Assembly (NCBI RefSeq): GCF_900452385.1
Contig: NZ_UGOA01000001.1
Coordinates: forward strand, 567,501 to 631,500
Direction of reading: 5' to 3'
Origin: Legionella donaldsonii
GTDB lineage: Bacteria > Pseudomonadota > Gammaproteobacteria > Legionellales > Legionellaceae
Length of the DNA: 64,000 nucleotides
The position numbers and the translations under genes were made by a program. Position 1 is the first letter of the stretch. Every line of letters starts with the position of its first letter. This document shows positions 47,534 through 58,114 of this stretch, piece after piece. The notes beneath the pieces are model-generated. The model searched no databases and was not told where the DNA came from. It worked only from the letters and a program-made list of their open reading frames with translations.

Positions 47534-48007
47534 CTAGTGACTAAATCGTTTAATAGAGGAAAGAGCCAAATCAATAATTTTTTTTGATTGCTCTTCAGTC
47601 GCATTGATTTGACCAAGGTCATTGATCAATTCCAGCAAGAAATCAGGAAGCTCATCTCCAAGTAGGGAATTTGTATATAGTTCACCTGCTTGCGTGAAAA
47701 CATAGTGTAATAAATTCCTATTAATAGTAATTCTATCGTCCGGCTGTGGGGAGCCGTGGTGATGATCACCAAAGAGTAACCAACCTGGCGAAACATTAAG
47801 TTTCGAAGAAATCTCAACAAGTTTGGTCGGTTCTGGAATTGCTTCACCGCGTAAATATTTACGGCAGATCTGTAGTGAATACCCGGTAATCTCCGCTAGT
47901 TTATGAATACATACTCCTGATGTAGAGCGTTGTGAATTAAACCCAGCAGCAATCATGGCATCACGTAGGCGATAGGCAAATTGTTTAGTTAAATCGACTT
48001 TTTCCAT
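47534..48007 (-). CDS. XRE-family transcriptional regulator
   Basis: A 157-residue protein with an N-terminal Cro/CI-type helix-turn-helix: HKLAEITGYSLQICRKYLRGEAIPEPTKLVEISSKL in two parts (about 35-70), followed by NVSPGWLLFGD, a hinge common in such regulators. The C-terminal half is helical and acidic and may dimerise. It is not phage-like in context, since no integrase or lysis gene is near. It is transcribed with the sensor-like gene. Confidence 0.82.
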   Translation of the reverse strand: MEKVDLTKQFAYRLRDAMIAAGFNSQRSTSGVCIHKLAEITGYSLQICRKYLRGEAIPEPTKLVEISSKLNVSPGWLLFGDHHHGSPQPDDRITINRNLLHYVFTQAGELYTNSLLGDELPDFLLELINDLGQINATEEQSKKIIDLALSSIKRFSH

Positions 48008-48321
48008 GAACGCGCTTTTCTAGGTAACTGAATTAACGCAGTGTAGCAAAGGGTTAGATTTCCTGCAAATTCGCAACGAAACGAAACATATTATTTCTTT
48101 TGGAAATTAATAGTTGCAATTTCGTATTGTTCTGTAATAATAGAATGGGAAACAAGGAGTTGTTTCAATTAGTGTCCAAACAGGGAGTTTTGCACTACGT
48201 GATGGAACAAAGTAGAGCAATGTTTTATAACAGTGGTTTAGTCATGGCTGCTAACCTCGCATCCTAAATATGGCTTGAATAATCAGCAGTTCCATTCAGG
48301 CCTTCCTTCTCTAAACAAGGC

Positions 48322-48439
48322 AGACTTACGAAAAGCACCGGGATCGAGGCAAAATTTGATTTAATGAGAAATTAATCTAACAAAATGATTAAATTAAATT
48401 CAAATTTTAACGAAAGTCGTTGAATTTCAGGTAACTCCT
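48322..48439. repeat. degenerate copy of a 122-bp palindromic repeat (MITE-like)
   Basis: It starts with AGACTTACGAA, continues with a CGGGATCGAGGCAAAATTT block shared with the copy at 61380-61501 (there CGGGGTCGAGGCAAAATTT), has an AT-rich inner inverted repeat and then AAATTTTAACGAA. Its right terminal repeat is eroded. It contains no gene. Confidence 0.6.
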
Positions 48440-48456
48440 GTAAGCATTAAAATTAT

Positions 48457-48485
48457 TTGCTTTGTAATCATAGCTTTTATATAAT
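48457..48485 (+). promoter_or_regulatory. sigma70 promoter of the tRNA-Val gene
   Basis: TTGCTT (48457-48462) and a perfect TATAAT (48480-48485) are 17 bases apart. The predicted transcript start is about 25 bases before the mature tRNA. Confidence 0.75.
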
Positions 48486-48515
48486 CAACGCCATTCTAGG
48501 TATAGAACGAATAAT

Positions 48516-48590
48516 AGGCACGTAGCTCAGTGGTAGAGCACCACCTTGACATGGTGGTGGTCGGTGGTTCGATCCCACTCGTGCCTACCA
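48516..48590 (+). tRNA. tRNA-Val (anticodon GAC)
   Basis: A 75-base cloverleaf: acceptor arms AGGCACG/CGTGCCT, D-arm with TAGCTCAGTGGTAGAGCA, anticodon stem CCACC/GGTGG around loop TTGACAT (anticodon GAC, 48548-48550), T-arm GGTGGTTCGATCCCAC and encoded CCA end. It reads GUC/GUU valine codons. Confidence 0.96.
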
Positions 48591-48594
48591 ACTT

Positions 48595-48620
48595 AACCCT
48601 GCCCCGCAGGGTTTTTTTTT
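48595..48620 (+). terminator. intrinsic terminator after tRNA-Val
   Basis: A perfect 8-bp stem AACCCTGC/GCAGGGTT with loop CCC is followed by nine T. The same stem recurs at the rpsI terminator. Confidence 0.92.
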
Positions 48621-48716
48621 GTCGTATGTTGATCGTTGAAATTATTCTCTAGCTACCAGTTGTTATTGCAATTATGATTGAAACTTTACCTGCCTGATAG
48701 ATGGAAGGATAACAAA

Positions 48717-50633
48717 ATGCCAAATGTTAAATTGCCTGATGGAAGTGTCAAACATTTCGAACAGCCTGTAACGGTTTATGATGTCGCTCAAAGTATTAGT
48801 CCTGGATTGGCAAAAGCTGCACTTGCGGGACGAGTTGATGGTCGGCTGGTCGATACTAGTTACCTTATGCGTGATGATTGCGCCTTAGTCATTATTACCG
48901 AAAAACAGCAGGAAGAGAGCCTTGAAGTGATTCGTCATTCAACAGCTCATTTATTGGCACAGGCAGTTAAACTCTTATTTCCCGGCGCGCAAGTTACTAT
49001 TGGACCTGTTATTGAGGATGGGTTTTATTACGATTTTGCTTTTCAAAGACCATTTACTCCAGAAGATTTGGAACGTATAGAAGCGAAAATGGAGGAGTTG
49101 GCCAAAGCGGATTACCCAATTACTCGTCGAGTATTGCCACGAGATGAGGCAATCGCTTATTTCCGCAATATTGGTGAGGAGTATAAAGCTAAAATTATTG
49201 CCGATATTCCTGAGGGGGAAACGCTTTCCTTATACAAACAAGGGGATTTCGAAGATCTCTGCCGTGGTCCTCATGTGCCTTCTACTTCGTATTTGAAAGC
49301 ATTTAAGTTAACTAAAGTAGCAGGAGCTTATTGGCGAGGAGATGCACGTAATGAAATGTTACAACGTATTTATGGTACGGCTTGGATAGACAAAAAAGCG
49401 CTAGCGGATTATTTGCATCGTTTAGAAGAAGCTGAAAAACGTGATCATCGAAAATTAGGCAAAGCTTTGGATTTATTCCATTTTCAGGAAATTGCCCCTG
49501 GTATGGTTTTTTGGCACCCTAAAGGATGGATTGTTTATCAACTACTTGAACAATATATGCGTAGTCGTTTGTATGATTTTGGTTATCAAGAAATTAAAAC
49601 ACCGCAGTTAGTTGATAAGGTTTTGTGGGAAAAATCAGGGCATTGGGATAATTTTCGCGATGAGATGTTTGTTACAGAAACAGAAAATCGTCAATATGCT
49701 GTAAAACCAATGAACTGCCCTTGCCATGTACAGGTTTATAATCAAGGACTTAGGTCTTACCGTGATTTGCCATTGCGTTTTTCTGAATTTGGTAATTGTC
49801 ACCGCTGTGAACCTTCTGGCTCTTTGCATGGCTTAATGCGTGTGCGCAACATGGTACAGGACGATGCACATATTTTTTGTACAGAAGAGCAAATTCAGTC
49901 TGAAGTAGCAATGATGCTTGAGTTAGTCCAATCAGTCTATACCGATTTTGGTTTTAAAGAGATAAAATACCGGTTAGCCTTGCGTCCAGAAAAGCGGGTA
50001 GGCAGTGATGCCGTTTGGGATAAGGCAGAGGAAGCATTAAAGCTTGCTATGCAGAGTAGAGGGATTGAATGGATTGATGCTCCGGGGGAAGGTGCCTTCT
50101 ATGGGCCGAAGATTGAATGCTCGCTAGCTGATTGTTTAGGGCGTATTTGGCAGTGCGGTACAATACAGGTCGATTTTTCTATGCCAGACAGACTTGATGC
50201 CCAATATGTCGCAGAAGATGGTAGTCGACAAACACCGGTCATGTTACATCGTGCTATCCTGGGTTCATTTGAGCGCTTTATGGGAATTTTAATCGAGCAT
50301 TATGCGGGTCGGTTCCCCTTATGGTTGGCACCTACGCAAGTTGCTGTATTGACAATTAGTGAAAAACAGCATGATTTTGCCGCTAAAGTGACAACTATTT
50401 TACAAAAGCAGGGCTTTCGTGCAAATTTTGACTTGAGAAATGAGAAGATTGGCTTTAAAATCCGCGAGCATACTTTACAAAAAGTACCTTACTTGCTGAT
50501 TATTGGCGATAAAGAAGTTGAAAATAATTCTGTCGCGGTACGAACAAGAGAAGGTGTGGATTTGGGTGTGATGAATATTGATACAATTTGTGATACCATG
50601 CGTCAGGAAGTTGACGCAAAAGGTCGCGTATAA
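48717..50633 (+). CDS. thrS: threonyl-tRNA synthetase
   Basis: ThrS charges tRNA-Thr. The ATG at 48717 gives [10 protein letters not shown], collinear with E. coli, with GGAAGG eight bases upstream; an ATG 39 bases earlier is rejected. The 638-residue protein has the TGS domain (1-62), the editing domain with [11 protein letters not shown] (zinc-site His), the class II catalytic core with [18 protein letters not shown] and a C-terminal anticodon-binding domain from about 540. It opens the classic translation cluster with infC. Operators like the E. coli thrS leader were not identified. Confidence 0.97.
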   Translation: MPNVKLPDGSVKHFEQPVTVYDVAQSISPGLAKAALAGRVDGRLVDTSYLMRDDCALVIITEKQQEESLEVIRHSTAHLLAQAVKLLFPGAQVTIGPVIEDGFYYDFAFQRPFTPEDLERIEAKMEELAKADYPITRRVLPRDEAIAYFRNIGEEYKAKIIADIPEGETLSLYKQGDFEDLCRGPHVPSTSYLKAFKLTKVAGAYWRGDARNEMLQRIYGTAWIDKKALADYLHRLEEAEKRDHRKLGKALDLFHFQEIAPGMVFWHPKGWIVYQLLEQYMRSRLYDFGYQEIKTPQLVDKVLWEKSGHWDNFRDEMFVTETENRQYAVKPMNCPCHVQVYNQGLRSYRDLPLRFSEFGNCHRCEPSGSLHGLMRVRNMVQDDAHIFCTEEQIQSEVAMMLELVQSVYTDFGFKEIKYRLALRPEKRVGSDAVWDKAEEALKLAMQSRGIEWIDAPGEGAFYGPKIECSLADCLGRIWQCGTIQVDFSMPDRLDAQYVAEDGSRQTPVMLHRAILGSFERFMGILIEHYAGRFPLWLAPTQVAVLTISEKQHDFAAKVTTILQKQGFRANFDLRNEKIGFKIREHTLQKVPYLLIIGDKEVENNSVAVRTREGVDLGVMNIDTICDTMRQEVDAKGRV

Positions 50634-50653
50634 ACCACTTGGAGGATTAAACC

Positions 50654-51187
50654 ATTAGCGTATCGAATAAGCGTGATAGTGATCGCGCGCGAATTAACGA
50701 AAAAATTAATGTACCTGAGGTACGCTTAATTGATGTCGATGGCAACCAGGTGGGCGTTGTATCAACGCGAGAAGCATTGAGGGCGGCGGAAGAAGGTGGC
50801 TATGATTTAGTGGAGATTTCACCCACAGCTAACCCCCCCGTTTGCCGCATTATGGATTATGGCAAATTTCTTTTTGAATTGAATAAAAAGCAAACGGAAG
50901 CGAAGAAAAAGCAGAAGCAATTTCAAGTCAAAGAGTTAAAATTCCGTCCGACGACGGAAGAGGGAGATTACCAGGTCAAGCTACGCAACCTGGTCCGTTT
51001 CCTCAATCATGGTGATAAGGTCAAGATCACACTACGATTTCGTGGTAGAGAAATGGCTCATCAGGAAATAGGTATGAAACTCATGGAGCGTTTGCAACAG
51101 GATACCGCTGAATATGCGGTGATCGAGCAGCATGCGAAACGAGAAGGCCGCCAATTACTGATGGTTTTAGCACCAAAGAAAAAATAA
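50654..51187 (+). CDS. infC: translation initiation factor IF-3 (ATT start)
   Basis: IF-3 keeps 30S subunits free and proofreads the start codon. No ATG is available: the frame that matches the full N-terminus opens at ATT 50654, eight bases after GGAGG (50641-50645). The AUU start is a known feature of infC and lets IF-3 repress its own translation. From there the product is 177 residues, near the E. coli length of 180, with [29 protein letters not shown] and the C-terminal [14 protein letters not shown] later GTG at 50750 would delete a third of the N-domain. Confidence 0.96.
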   Translation: MSVSNKRDSDRARINEKINVPEVRLIDVDGNQVGVVSTREALRAAEEGGYDLVEISPTANPPVCRIMDYGKFLFELNKKQTEAKKKQKQFQVKELKFRPTTEEGDYQVKLRNLVRFLNHGDKVKITLRFRGREMAHQEIGMKLMERLQQDTAEYAVIEQHAKREGRQLLMVLAPKKK

Positions 51188-51295
51188 GGTAGTTGTAAAA
51201 ATATTCGCTCAATTATCCATCCTAAAGTGAGATAAAGAGCTAATCGATTACACTGCATCGTTATTAATAGCAGAACAAATGCGGAGTAGAATGCT

Positions 51296-51496
51296 ATGCC
51301 AAAATTAAAGTCGCATCGTGGAGCGCACAAACGCTTCCGTAAGACAGCTAGTGGTATTATCAAGCGTCGTGGCGCTTATAGAAACCATATCCTTACTAAA
51401 AAGACCAGCAAGCAGAAACGTCAGTTGCGTGTTGCTTCGGGTACATTGAAGCAATGTGATGCGCGTCTGGCTGAGCGTATGTTGCACGGTAGTTAA
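51296..51496 (+). CDS. rpmI: 50S ribosomal protein L35
   Basis: A 66-residue, very basic protein with the family opening [19 protein letters not shown] and the [13 protein letters not shown] stretch. It lies between infC and rplT, as in most bacteria. In E. coli L20 represses this operon at an RNA fold around the rpmI start; whether the 108-base infC-rpmI spacer here folds the same way was not tested. Confidence 0.97.
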   Translation: MPKLKSHRGAHKRFRKTASGIIKRRGAYRNHILTKKTSKQKRQLRVASGTLKQCDARLAERMLHGS

Positions 51497-51511
51497 GGGG
51501 AGGAATGAATA

Positions 51512-51868
51512 ATGCCAAGAGTTAAACGTGGTGTGACGGCGAAAGCACGTCATAAGAAGATTTTAGATCAAGCGAAAGGTTATTACGGTGCCCGTAGCCG
51601 CACCTACCGTGTTGCCAAACAAGCGGTTATCAAAGCTGGACAATATGCTTACCGTGATCGTCGCCAGAAAAAACGCCAGTTCCGCGCTTTGTGGATCACT
51701 CGGATTAATGCACAGGCTCGTGAGTGTGGTTTATCATACAGTCGGTTAATTGCCGGGTTGAAAAAAGCCAGTATCGAGTTGGATCGTAAAGTGCTTGCTG
51801 ACATGGCTGTATACGATAAACATGCCTTTGCTGCTGTAGCTGAAAAAGCGAAAGCTGCGCTTGCCTAA
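51512..51868 (+). CDS. rplT: 50S ribosomal protein L20
   Basis: A 118-residue protein with [27 protein letters not shown] in parts near the N-terminus and [21 protein letters not shown] in the middle. It binds 23S rRNA early in assembly and is the probable repressor of rpmI-rplT. GGGGAGGA precedes the ATG by a few bases. Confidence 0.97.
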   Translation: MPRVKRGVTAKARHKKILDQAKGYYGARSRTYRVAKQAVIKAGQYAYRDRRQKKRQFRALWITRINAQARECGLSYSRLIAGLKKASIELDRKVLADMAVYDKHAFAAVAEKAKAALA

Positions 51869-51891
51869 TCAGTTTTTGTCGTGATAATTAA

Positions 51892-52947
<1,056 letters not shown>

Positions 52948-53008
52948 CAGCCACATATAATAATGTTGGTCTACTGGATAATCTCCGGATATTAGGCGGG
53001 TATTTACA

Positions 53009-55390
53009 ATGAAAGTGAGTGAATTGTGGTTACGTGAATGGGTAAACCCTTCTTTGAATGGACAGCAATTAGCGTCTCTTCTGACCATGGCAGGTTTGGA
53101 GATTGATGCAGTGACTCCAGTTGCGGGTGCTTTTACGGGTGTCATTGTCGCAGAAGTTTTAAATACGACTCCTCATCCCCAGGCAGATAAACTGACCTTG
53201 TGCGAAATTAATACGGGTGCTGGAAAACCGTTAAAAGTAGTTTGTGGTGCGGCAAATGTGCGCCAAGGTTTGAAAGTAGCACTCGCCCAAATGGGGGCTA
53301 ATTTACCTGGTGGCTTAGTAATTAAAGAATCAATGCTCCGCGGAGAATTATCGCAGGGTATGCTATGTTCTGTTTCGGAGTTGGGGCTTGCCGAGAATTC
53401 TGACGGTATTATGGAGTTGGATGAAGATGCTCCGTTAGGGACGGATTTACGTACTTATCTTGCACTAGACGATCAAGTACTCGATATTGATTTAACGCCT
53501 AATCGCGCCGATTGTTTTAGCGTTTTGGGTGTTGCACGGGAGGTGGCTGTTTTAACTTCATTACCCCTCCAACAGCTACCCGAAAAGACTCGTTTACCGA
53601 CTACCGATGAGCAATTGGCGATTAAATTACGAAACCCGGATGCCTGCCCACAATATTACGGGCGTGTAATTCGTGGTATTAATCCTCAGGCACATACACC
53701 TATTTGGATAGCAGAGCGTTTGCGTCGAGCAGGTTTGCGTCCTATCCACCCAGTCGTCGATATTACTAATTATGTGATGCTAGAGCTCGGTCAACCTATG
53801 CATGCCTTTGATTTGCAATCCATTGATGGGAATATTAATGTTCGTTTTGCTAACGCAAACGAAACATTGCAATTACTGGATGGGCAGCAGATTAATTTGC
53901 ATGACAGGGTATTGGTGATTGCTGACGATAAAAAAGCCTTGGCAATGGCTGGAATTATGGGGGGAGAGGATAGTGCAGTACAGGAGCATACTACGGATAT
54001 TTTTCTTGAAAGTGCCTTTTTCAGTCCGATAATAATTGCTGGTATAGCACGTAGTTATGGGTTGTGTACGGATTCATCTCAACGCTTTGAACGTGGAGTT
54101 GATCCAGCATTGCAGTTGTTGGCTCTTGAGCGTGCTACGGATCTATTGCTGGATATTGTTGGTGGACATGCTGGCCCTGTATCGTCTGCCTCTGAGTTAG
54201 CCGCCTTACCCTTAAAAAATAAGATACTGTTCAATCCAGCTAAAGTGCAGCAACTAACCGGTTTAGCCGTTGATGAAGATGAAATGGTTAGAATGCTACA
54301 AGGCTTGGGCATGGATGTTGATAGAAAAACAGCTGAAGCATGGCAGATTAAAATCCCCTCTCATCGTTTTGATATTAGTTTAGATGTTGATTTGATTGAA
54401 GAAATAATTCGTCTACATGGTTATGACAAATTACCTGGCGCTAAGATGAATACCACGATTCAGGCTGGAAATATCAATCCTTTAGAATCGCTAGCTGCAC
54501 GTTGCGGCCAGTTTTTTATTGCGCGTGGCTACAATGAAACAATTAGCTACAGCTTTGTTGATCCCGCGTTGCAACAAGAATTGTATCCCCAAAACCTGAC
54601 CATGCAATTATTAAATCCTATTTCTTCTGAATTATCGCAAATGCGGGTAGGCATGTGGCCAGGATTGATTGCTGCGATGGTCTATAATACCCATCGCCAG
54701 CAAACAGCACTTAAGTTATTTGAGAATGGAGTAATTTTTGATTTACAGCAAGGTTCTTTGCAGGAACATGCCTGCATAGCAGGATTACTGACTGGCGAGC
54801 AAGGAGCAATGAATTGGAGCGAAAAAACCGCCAAGTTTGACTTTTATGATGCAAAAGGCGATTTGCAAGCACTGTTTGCTGCGTTGCAATCACCAGAGGT
54901 CCATTTTATTGCTGGTGTACATCCTGCACTTCACCCAGGCAAGTCAGCCCGGATTATGGTTGGTAATCAGGAGGCGGGATGGTGTGGTGTTTTACATCCA
55001 CGCATAGCAGATGCTCTGGATAGCCAGGATGAGGTAGTGCTTTTTGAGCTTCGATTGGCTGCACTGATTAATACAGAGGCAGTACGCTATCAGCAAATTT
55101 CAAAATTCCCCCAGATCCGTCGTGACTTGTCGTTGCTGGTTAATAACGAAGTGAGTGCAGCACAGATAGAGCAATTAGTTCGGCAAACAGTTGATGAGGC
55201 TTTACTAAAATCGTTTGATGTCTTTGATGTGTATACTGGAGAGACAATTCCAGAAGGTAAAAAAAGTCTGGCAATTGCACTCACTTTGCAGGATGATAAA
55301 CGAACAATGGTCGATAATGAGATCAATGAGATAATCAGTGCTATAATCAAGAAGCTGGAAGAAAAATTTGCCATTATATTGAGGGACTAA
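53009..55390 (+). CDS. pheT: phenylalanyl-tRNA synthetase beta subunit
   Basis: PheT binds tRNA-Phe and carries the editing site. The 793-residue protein has an N-terminal tRNA-binding EMAP-like domain (about 40-150, with [13 protein letters not shown]), the B3/B4 editing domain (about 210-370), the B5 domain and a C-terminal ferredoxin-fold anticodon domain from about 700 ([13 protein letters not shown]). It follows pheS by 61 bases and is almost abutted by ihfA. Confidence 0.97.
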   Translation: MKVSELWLREWVNPSLNGQQLASLLTMAGLEIDAVTPVAGAFTGVIVAEVLNTTPHPQADKLTLCEINTGAGKPLKVVCGAANVRQGLKVALAQMGANLPGGLVIKESMLRGELSQGMLCSVSELGLAENSDGIMELDEDAPLGTDLRTYLALDDQVLDIDLTPNRADCFSVLGVAREVAVLTSLPLQQLPEKTRLPTTDEQLAIKLRNPDACPQYYGRVIRGINPQAHTPIWIAERLRRAGLRPIHPVVDITNYVMLELGQPMHAFDLQSIDGNINVRFANANETLQLLDGQQINLHDRVLVIADDKKALAMAGIMGGEDSAVQEHTTDIFLESAFFSPIIIAGIARSYGLCTDSSQRFERGVDPALQLLALERATDLLLDIVGGHAGPVSSASELAALPLKNKILFNPAKVQQLTGLAVDEDEMVRMLQGLGMDVDRKTAEAWQIKIPSHRFDISLDVDLIEEIIRLHGYDKLPGAKMNTTIQAGNINPLESLAARCGQFFIARGYNETISYSFVDPALQQELYPQNLTMQLLNPISSELSQMRVGMWPGLIAAMVYNTHRQQTALKLFENGVIFDLQQGSLQEHACIAGLLTGEQGAMNWSEKTAKFDFYDAKGDLQALFAALQSPEVHFIAGVHPALHPGKSARIMVGNQEAGWCGVLHPRIADALDSQDEVVLFELRLAALINTEAVRYQQISKFPQIRRDLSLLVNNEVSAAQIEQLVRQTVDEALLKSFDVFDVYTGETIPEGKKSLAIALTLQDDKRTMVDNEINEIISAIIKKLEEKFAIILRD

Positions 55391-55392
55391 TC

Positions 55393-55686
55393 GTGAATGC
55401 ACTAAGTAAGGCAGTGATTGCAGAAACTTTATGTGATGAGTTAAAATTGACCAGACCTGATGCAAAAGAAATGGTTGAAGAGTTTTATGAAACACTAAGG
55501 CATGCTCTTGAAAATGGCCAGCATGTTAAATTATCAGGATTTGGTAATTTTACCTTACGTGATAAGCCACAGAGACCAGGTAGGAACCCTAAGACAGGGG
55601 AAGAAATTCCGGTAGTAGCACGACGTGTTGTTACCTTTAAACCTGGGCTCAAATTAAAAACCAAAATTGAGGAACGAGGTAAGTAG
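55393..55686 (+). CDS. ihfA: integration host factor alpha subunit
   Basis: IHF is a DNA-bending heterodimer. The 97-residue protein starts at GTG (two bases after the pheT stop) with [11 protein letters not shown] and has the helical base then the DNA-binding beta-arm [23 protein letters not shown]. The order pheT-ihfA and the length separate it from ihfB and HU. Confidence 0.96.
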   Translation: MNALSKAVIAETLCDELKLTRPDAKEMVEEFYETLRHALENGQHVKLSGFGNFTLRDKPQRPGRNPKTGEEIPVVARRVVTFKPGLKLKTKIEERGK

Positions 55687-55690
55687 TCTT

Positions 55691-56005
55691 TTGACCCATT
55701 ATACAAAGCATGTTTTTCTATGCACTAATCAAAAAGCTGCTGGTAAGCAATGTTGCGCGAACACAGGCGGAGAGTTGTTTTTTGATTACATGAAAACAAA
55801 ATTATTAGAGCTGGGCTTGCATGGTCCTGGTAAAATAAGAGTAAGTAAATCTGCGTGTCTTGGTCGGTGTAGTGCCGGACCCTGTATCGTGATTTATCCA
55901 GAAGGGGTTTGGTATAACTATGCAACAACGGCGGATATTGATGAAATTATAGACAACCATTTGGTTGCTGGTCATTCAGTTGAACGTTTGCTAATCCCCA
56001 ATTAA
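55691..56005 (+). CDS. thioredoxin-like 2Fe-2S ferredoxin
   Basis: A 104-residue protein of the thioredoxin-fold [2Fe-2S] ferredoxin class (Shethna/NuoE-like). Cluster ligands would be the Cys of FLCTNQ, the CC in KQCCAN region, and the ACLGRCSAGPC block. No ATG fits; a TTG at 55691 (LTHYTKHVFLC) four bases after the ihfA stop, with GAGGTAAG before it, is the likely start. Electron-transfer partner is unknown. Confidence 0.85.
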   Translation: MTHYTKHVFLCTNQKAAGKQCCANTGGELFFDYMKTKLLELGLHGPGKIRVSKSACLGRCSAGPCIVIYPEGVWYNYATTADIDEIIDNHLVAGHSVERLLIPN

Positions 56006-56059
56006 ACGTATATCTTTCAGCCAAATTGTAAAACCTTGCAAGAATTTATTTCATTTTAC

Positions 56060-56088
56060 TTGTAGGTTAGCACGGTTTTGGTTAAAAT
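56060..56088 (+). promoter_or_regulatory. sigma70-like promoter of rplM-rpsI
   Basis: TTGTAG (56060-56065) and TAAAAT (56083-56088) are 17 bases apart, about 50 bases before rplM. Confidence 0.6.
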
Positions 56089-56138
56089 CGCCCGTCCAAG
56101 ATTGAAAGATTACCAATAAGGCGGTACGGAGTTATTTA

Positions 56139-56573
56139 ATGAAGACATTTAGCGCCAAGACACACGAAGTCAAACGTGACTGGTATGTAGTCGATGCTAG
56201 CGACAAAGTTTTAGGTCGTCTTGCTACTGAGATTGCTCGTCGTTTAAGAGGCAAGCACAAGGCTGAGTATACCCCTCATGTTGATACAGGGGACTATATC
56301 GTTGTAACCAATGCGGAGAAAGTGACTGTTACTGGTCGCAAATTCAAAGAAAAGATTTATTACCATCACTCAGAATTTCCTGGTGGTATCAAATCAATTT
56401 CTTTCGATAAATTACAGGCAAAGAACCCTGTGCGTATTATCGAGCTGGCAGTGAAGGGGATGCTTCCAAAGAATCCTTTAGGTAGAGAAATGTACCGTAA
56501 ACTGAAAGTGTATGCCGGTAATGAGCATCCGCATACAGCACAGCAACCCAAGCAACTTGAGATTGAGGAATAA
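56139..56573 (+). CDS. rplM: 50S ribosomal protein L13
   Basis: A 144-residue protein with [19 protein letters not shown] at the start, [18 protein letters not shown] and the end-half [16 protein letters not shown]. It is cotranscribed with rpsI (five-base gap), the usual bacterial pair. Confidence 0.97.
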   Translation: MKTFSAKTHEVKRDWYVVDASDKVLGRLATEIARRLRGKHKAEYTPHVDTGDYIVVTNAEKVTVTGRKFKEKIYYHHSEFPGGIKSISFDKLQAKNPVRIIELAVKGMLPKNPLGREMYRKLKVYAGNEHPHTAQQPKQLEIEE

Positions 56574-56578
56574 GTATT

Positions 56579-57010
56579 ATGGCTGAAAGACAGCAATATT
56601 ACGGTACCGGCCGTAGAAAAAGCTCAACGGCCAGAGTGTTTTTACGCCCTGGTAAAGGTCAAATCGTGATCAATAATCGTGCTTTAGAAGATTATTTCGG
56701 TCGCGAGACTTCTTGCATGGTTGTATGCCAACCACTGGAAACAGTGGAAGTTATGGGCAAATTCGACGTTTATGCAACAGTCGCTGGCGGTGGTATCTCT
56801 GGTCAGGCAGGCGCTGTTCGTTTGGGTATCGCGCGTGCGCTAGTGGCCTATGACGAGTCTGATCTGGTTGAGGGTGCGGAACCCAATCCTAACTCTTACC
56901 GTCGAAAACTGCGTGCTCGTGGCTTGATGACAACAGATTCGCGACGCGTGGAAAGAAAGAAAGTTGGTTTGCACAAAGCACGTCGTGCAACACAGTACTC
57001 CAAGCGTTAA
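56579..57010 (+). CDS. rpsI: 30S ribosomal protein S9
   Basis: S9 with the hallmark [12 protein letters not shown], the [14 protein letters not shown] centre and the SKR C-terminus that reaches the P site. At 143 residues it is longer than the 130-residue E. coli protein: compared with the E. coli sequence there is an insert of about 12 residues (roughly 95-106, [11 protein letters not shown]) after YDES. A terminator follows. Confidence 0.97.
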   Translation: MAERQQYYGTGRRKSSTARVFLRPGKGQIVINNRALEDYFGRETSCMVVCQPLETVEVMGKFDVYATVAGGGISGQAGAVRLGIARALVAYDESDLVEGAEPNPNSYRRKLRARGLMTTDSRRVERKKVGLHKARRATQYSKR

Positions 57011-57017
57011 TTGTTCT

Positions 57018-57047
57018 AAAAAAACCCTGCAGAAGCAGGGTTTTTTT
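57018..57047 (+). terminator. intrinsic terminator of rplM-rpsI
   Basis: Stem AACCCTGC (57023-57030)/GCAGGGTT (57035-57042) with loop AGAA and a T-run; A-rich on the other side, so it could work in both directions. Confidence 0.92.
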
Positions 57048-57474
57048 ATCTTCTGATTCTTTCCTGGAATTACACTAACCCTTGTACCGTTTATGGTATC
57101 CTATCTGTTTTTTTACTCAGGCTTGCTCCTACTGTGGTCGTATTCTCATATAGCTTATTCGGAAACTCTACAATAGAAGAGAATTGTTTCGTCCCTGCGT
57201 GGCTCGAATCCTGATGTATTTCATGTGTAAACCCCGATTCTGCGCCCCGTGTCTCCTCGCATCTCTCGCTGTGGCGAGTTTCCAAAGAAAGTCTACTATC
57301 TCCTGTTTTAATACCCGGTGTAACTTTAGGTAAAAATACCAGGACGATTGCTCAGGTAATTTACAAGGGCGTTTCCAAATACTTAATTCTTTGTTATAAC
57401 TGGATTTATATTTTTTCCTGTCGGAAGAGTGTGTCTGCCAGGAGGACGGACTCAGGGACAGAAACCAGGACGAA
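57048..57474. other. spacer upstream of petA
   Basis: A 427-base stretch without a supported gene. A small hairpin CTCGC/GCGAG lies at 57265-57278. It should contain the petABC promoter, but I see no hexamer pair good enough to name. Minus-strand frames here have no ribosome site or family likeness. Confidence 0.5.
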
Positions 57475-58110
57475 ATGACCGTGATTGATAATGTTGATCC
57501 CAACCCTAGTAGTGATGATATTCCCAGTGAGGAAGAAATTGATGAACAACGGCGTCATTTTTTAGTGACGACGACCAGCCTATTAGGAGGCGTCGGTGTT
57601 GCCTGTGCATTAACCCCTTTTGTTGCTTCATGGTTCCCTAGTGCAAAAGCACAAGCGGCTGGTGCGCCTGTGCAGGTTGATCTTTCCAAGATAGAGCCGG
57701 GGCAACAAGTGACGGTTGAATGGCGGGGAAGACCCGTCTGGATTATTCGACGTACCAAGGAAATGTTACAGCAGCTTAGCGGTCATGATGAGCAATTACG
57801 GGATCCGGATTCATTGGTTGATCAGCAACCAACTTATGCAAAAAATCAATATCGTTCGATAAAACCGGAATATTTAATACTGGTAGGGGTGTGTACGCAT
57901 CTAGGTTGCTCGCCAAAATATACTCCTGTCGACAATGAACTTGGTCCTAATTGGCCAGGTGGTTTTTATTGTCCTTGTCATGGTTCAACGTTTGATCTGG
58001 CTGGCAGAGTATTTAAAGGGGTTCCAGCACCCATTAATCTGGAGGTTCCTCCATACCAGTTTATCAGCGAGCATGTCATTGTAATTGGGCAGGACAAAGA
58101 AGAAGGATAA
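57475..58110 (+). CDS. petA: ubiquinol-cytochrome c reductase Rieske iron-sulfur subunit
   Basis: The Rieske protein of the bc1 complex. The 211-residue product has an N-terminal twin-arginine-type stretch (RRHFLVTTTSLLGG) with a membrane anchor at about 28-52, then the cluster motifs CTHLGC and CPCHGS that give two Cys and two His ligands. It heads petA-petB-petC. Confidence 0.96.
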   Translation: MTVIDNVDPNPSSDDIPSEEEIDEQRRHFLVTTTSLLGGVGVACALTPFVASWFPSAKAQAAGAPVQVDLSKIEPGQQVTVEWRGRPVWIIRRTKEMLQQLSGHDEQLRDPDSLVDQQPTYAKNQYRSIKPEYLILVGVCTHLGCSPKYTPVDNELGPNWPGGFYCPCHGSTFDLAGRVFKGVPAPINLEVPPYQFISEHVIVIGQDKEEG

Positions 58111-58114
58111 TACC

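Larger units (their letters stand above)
48008..48515. other. spacer with repeat and tRNA promoter
   Basis: This 508-base stretch upstream of the tRNA holds the XRE regulator's upstream region, a degenerate copy of a 122-bp repeat at 48322-48439 and the tRNA promoter at 48457-48485. No reading frame is supported. Confidence 0.6.

Noticed and set aside
57168-57503. 111-residue minus-strand frame upstream of petA
   Set aside because: Basic, low-complexity product without a ribosome site, running into the petA start; treated as a chance frame.
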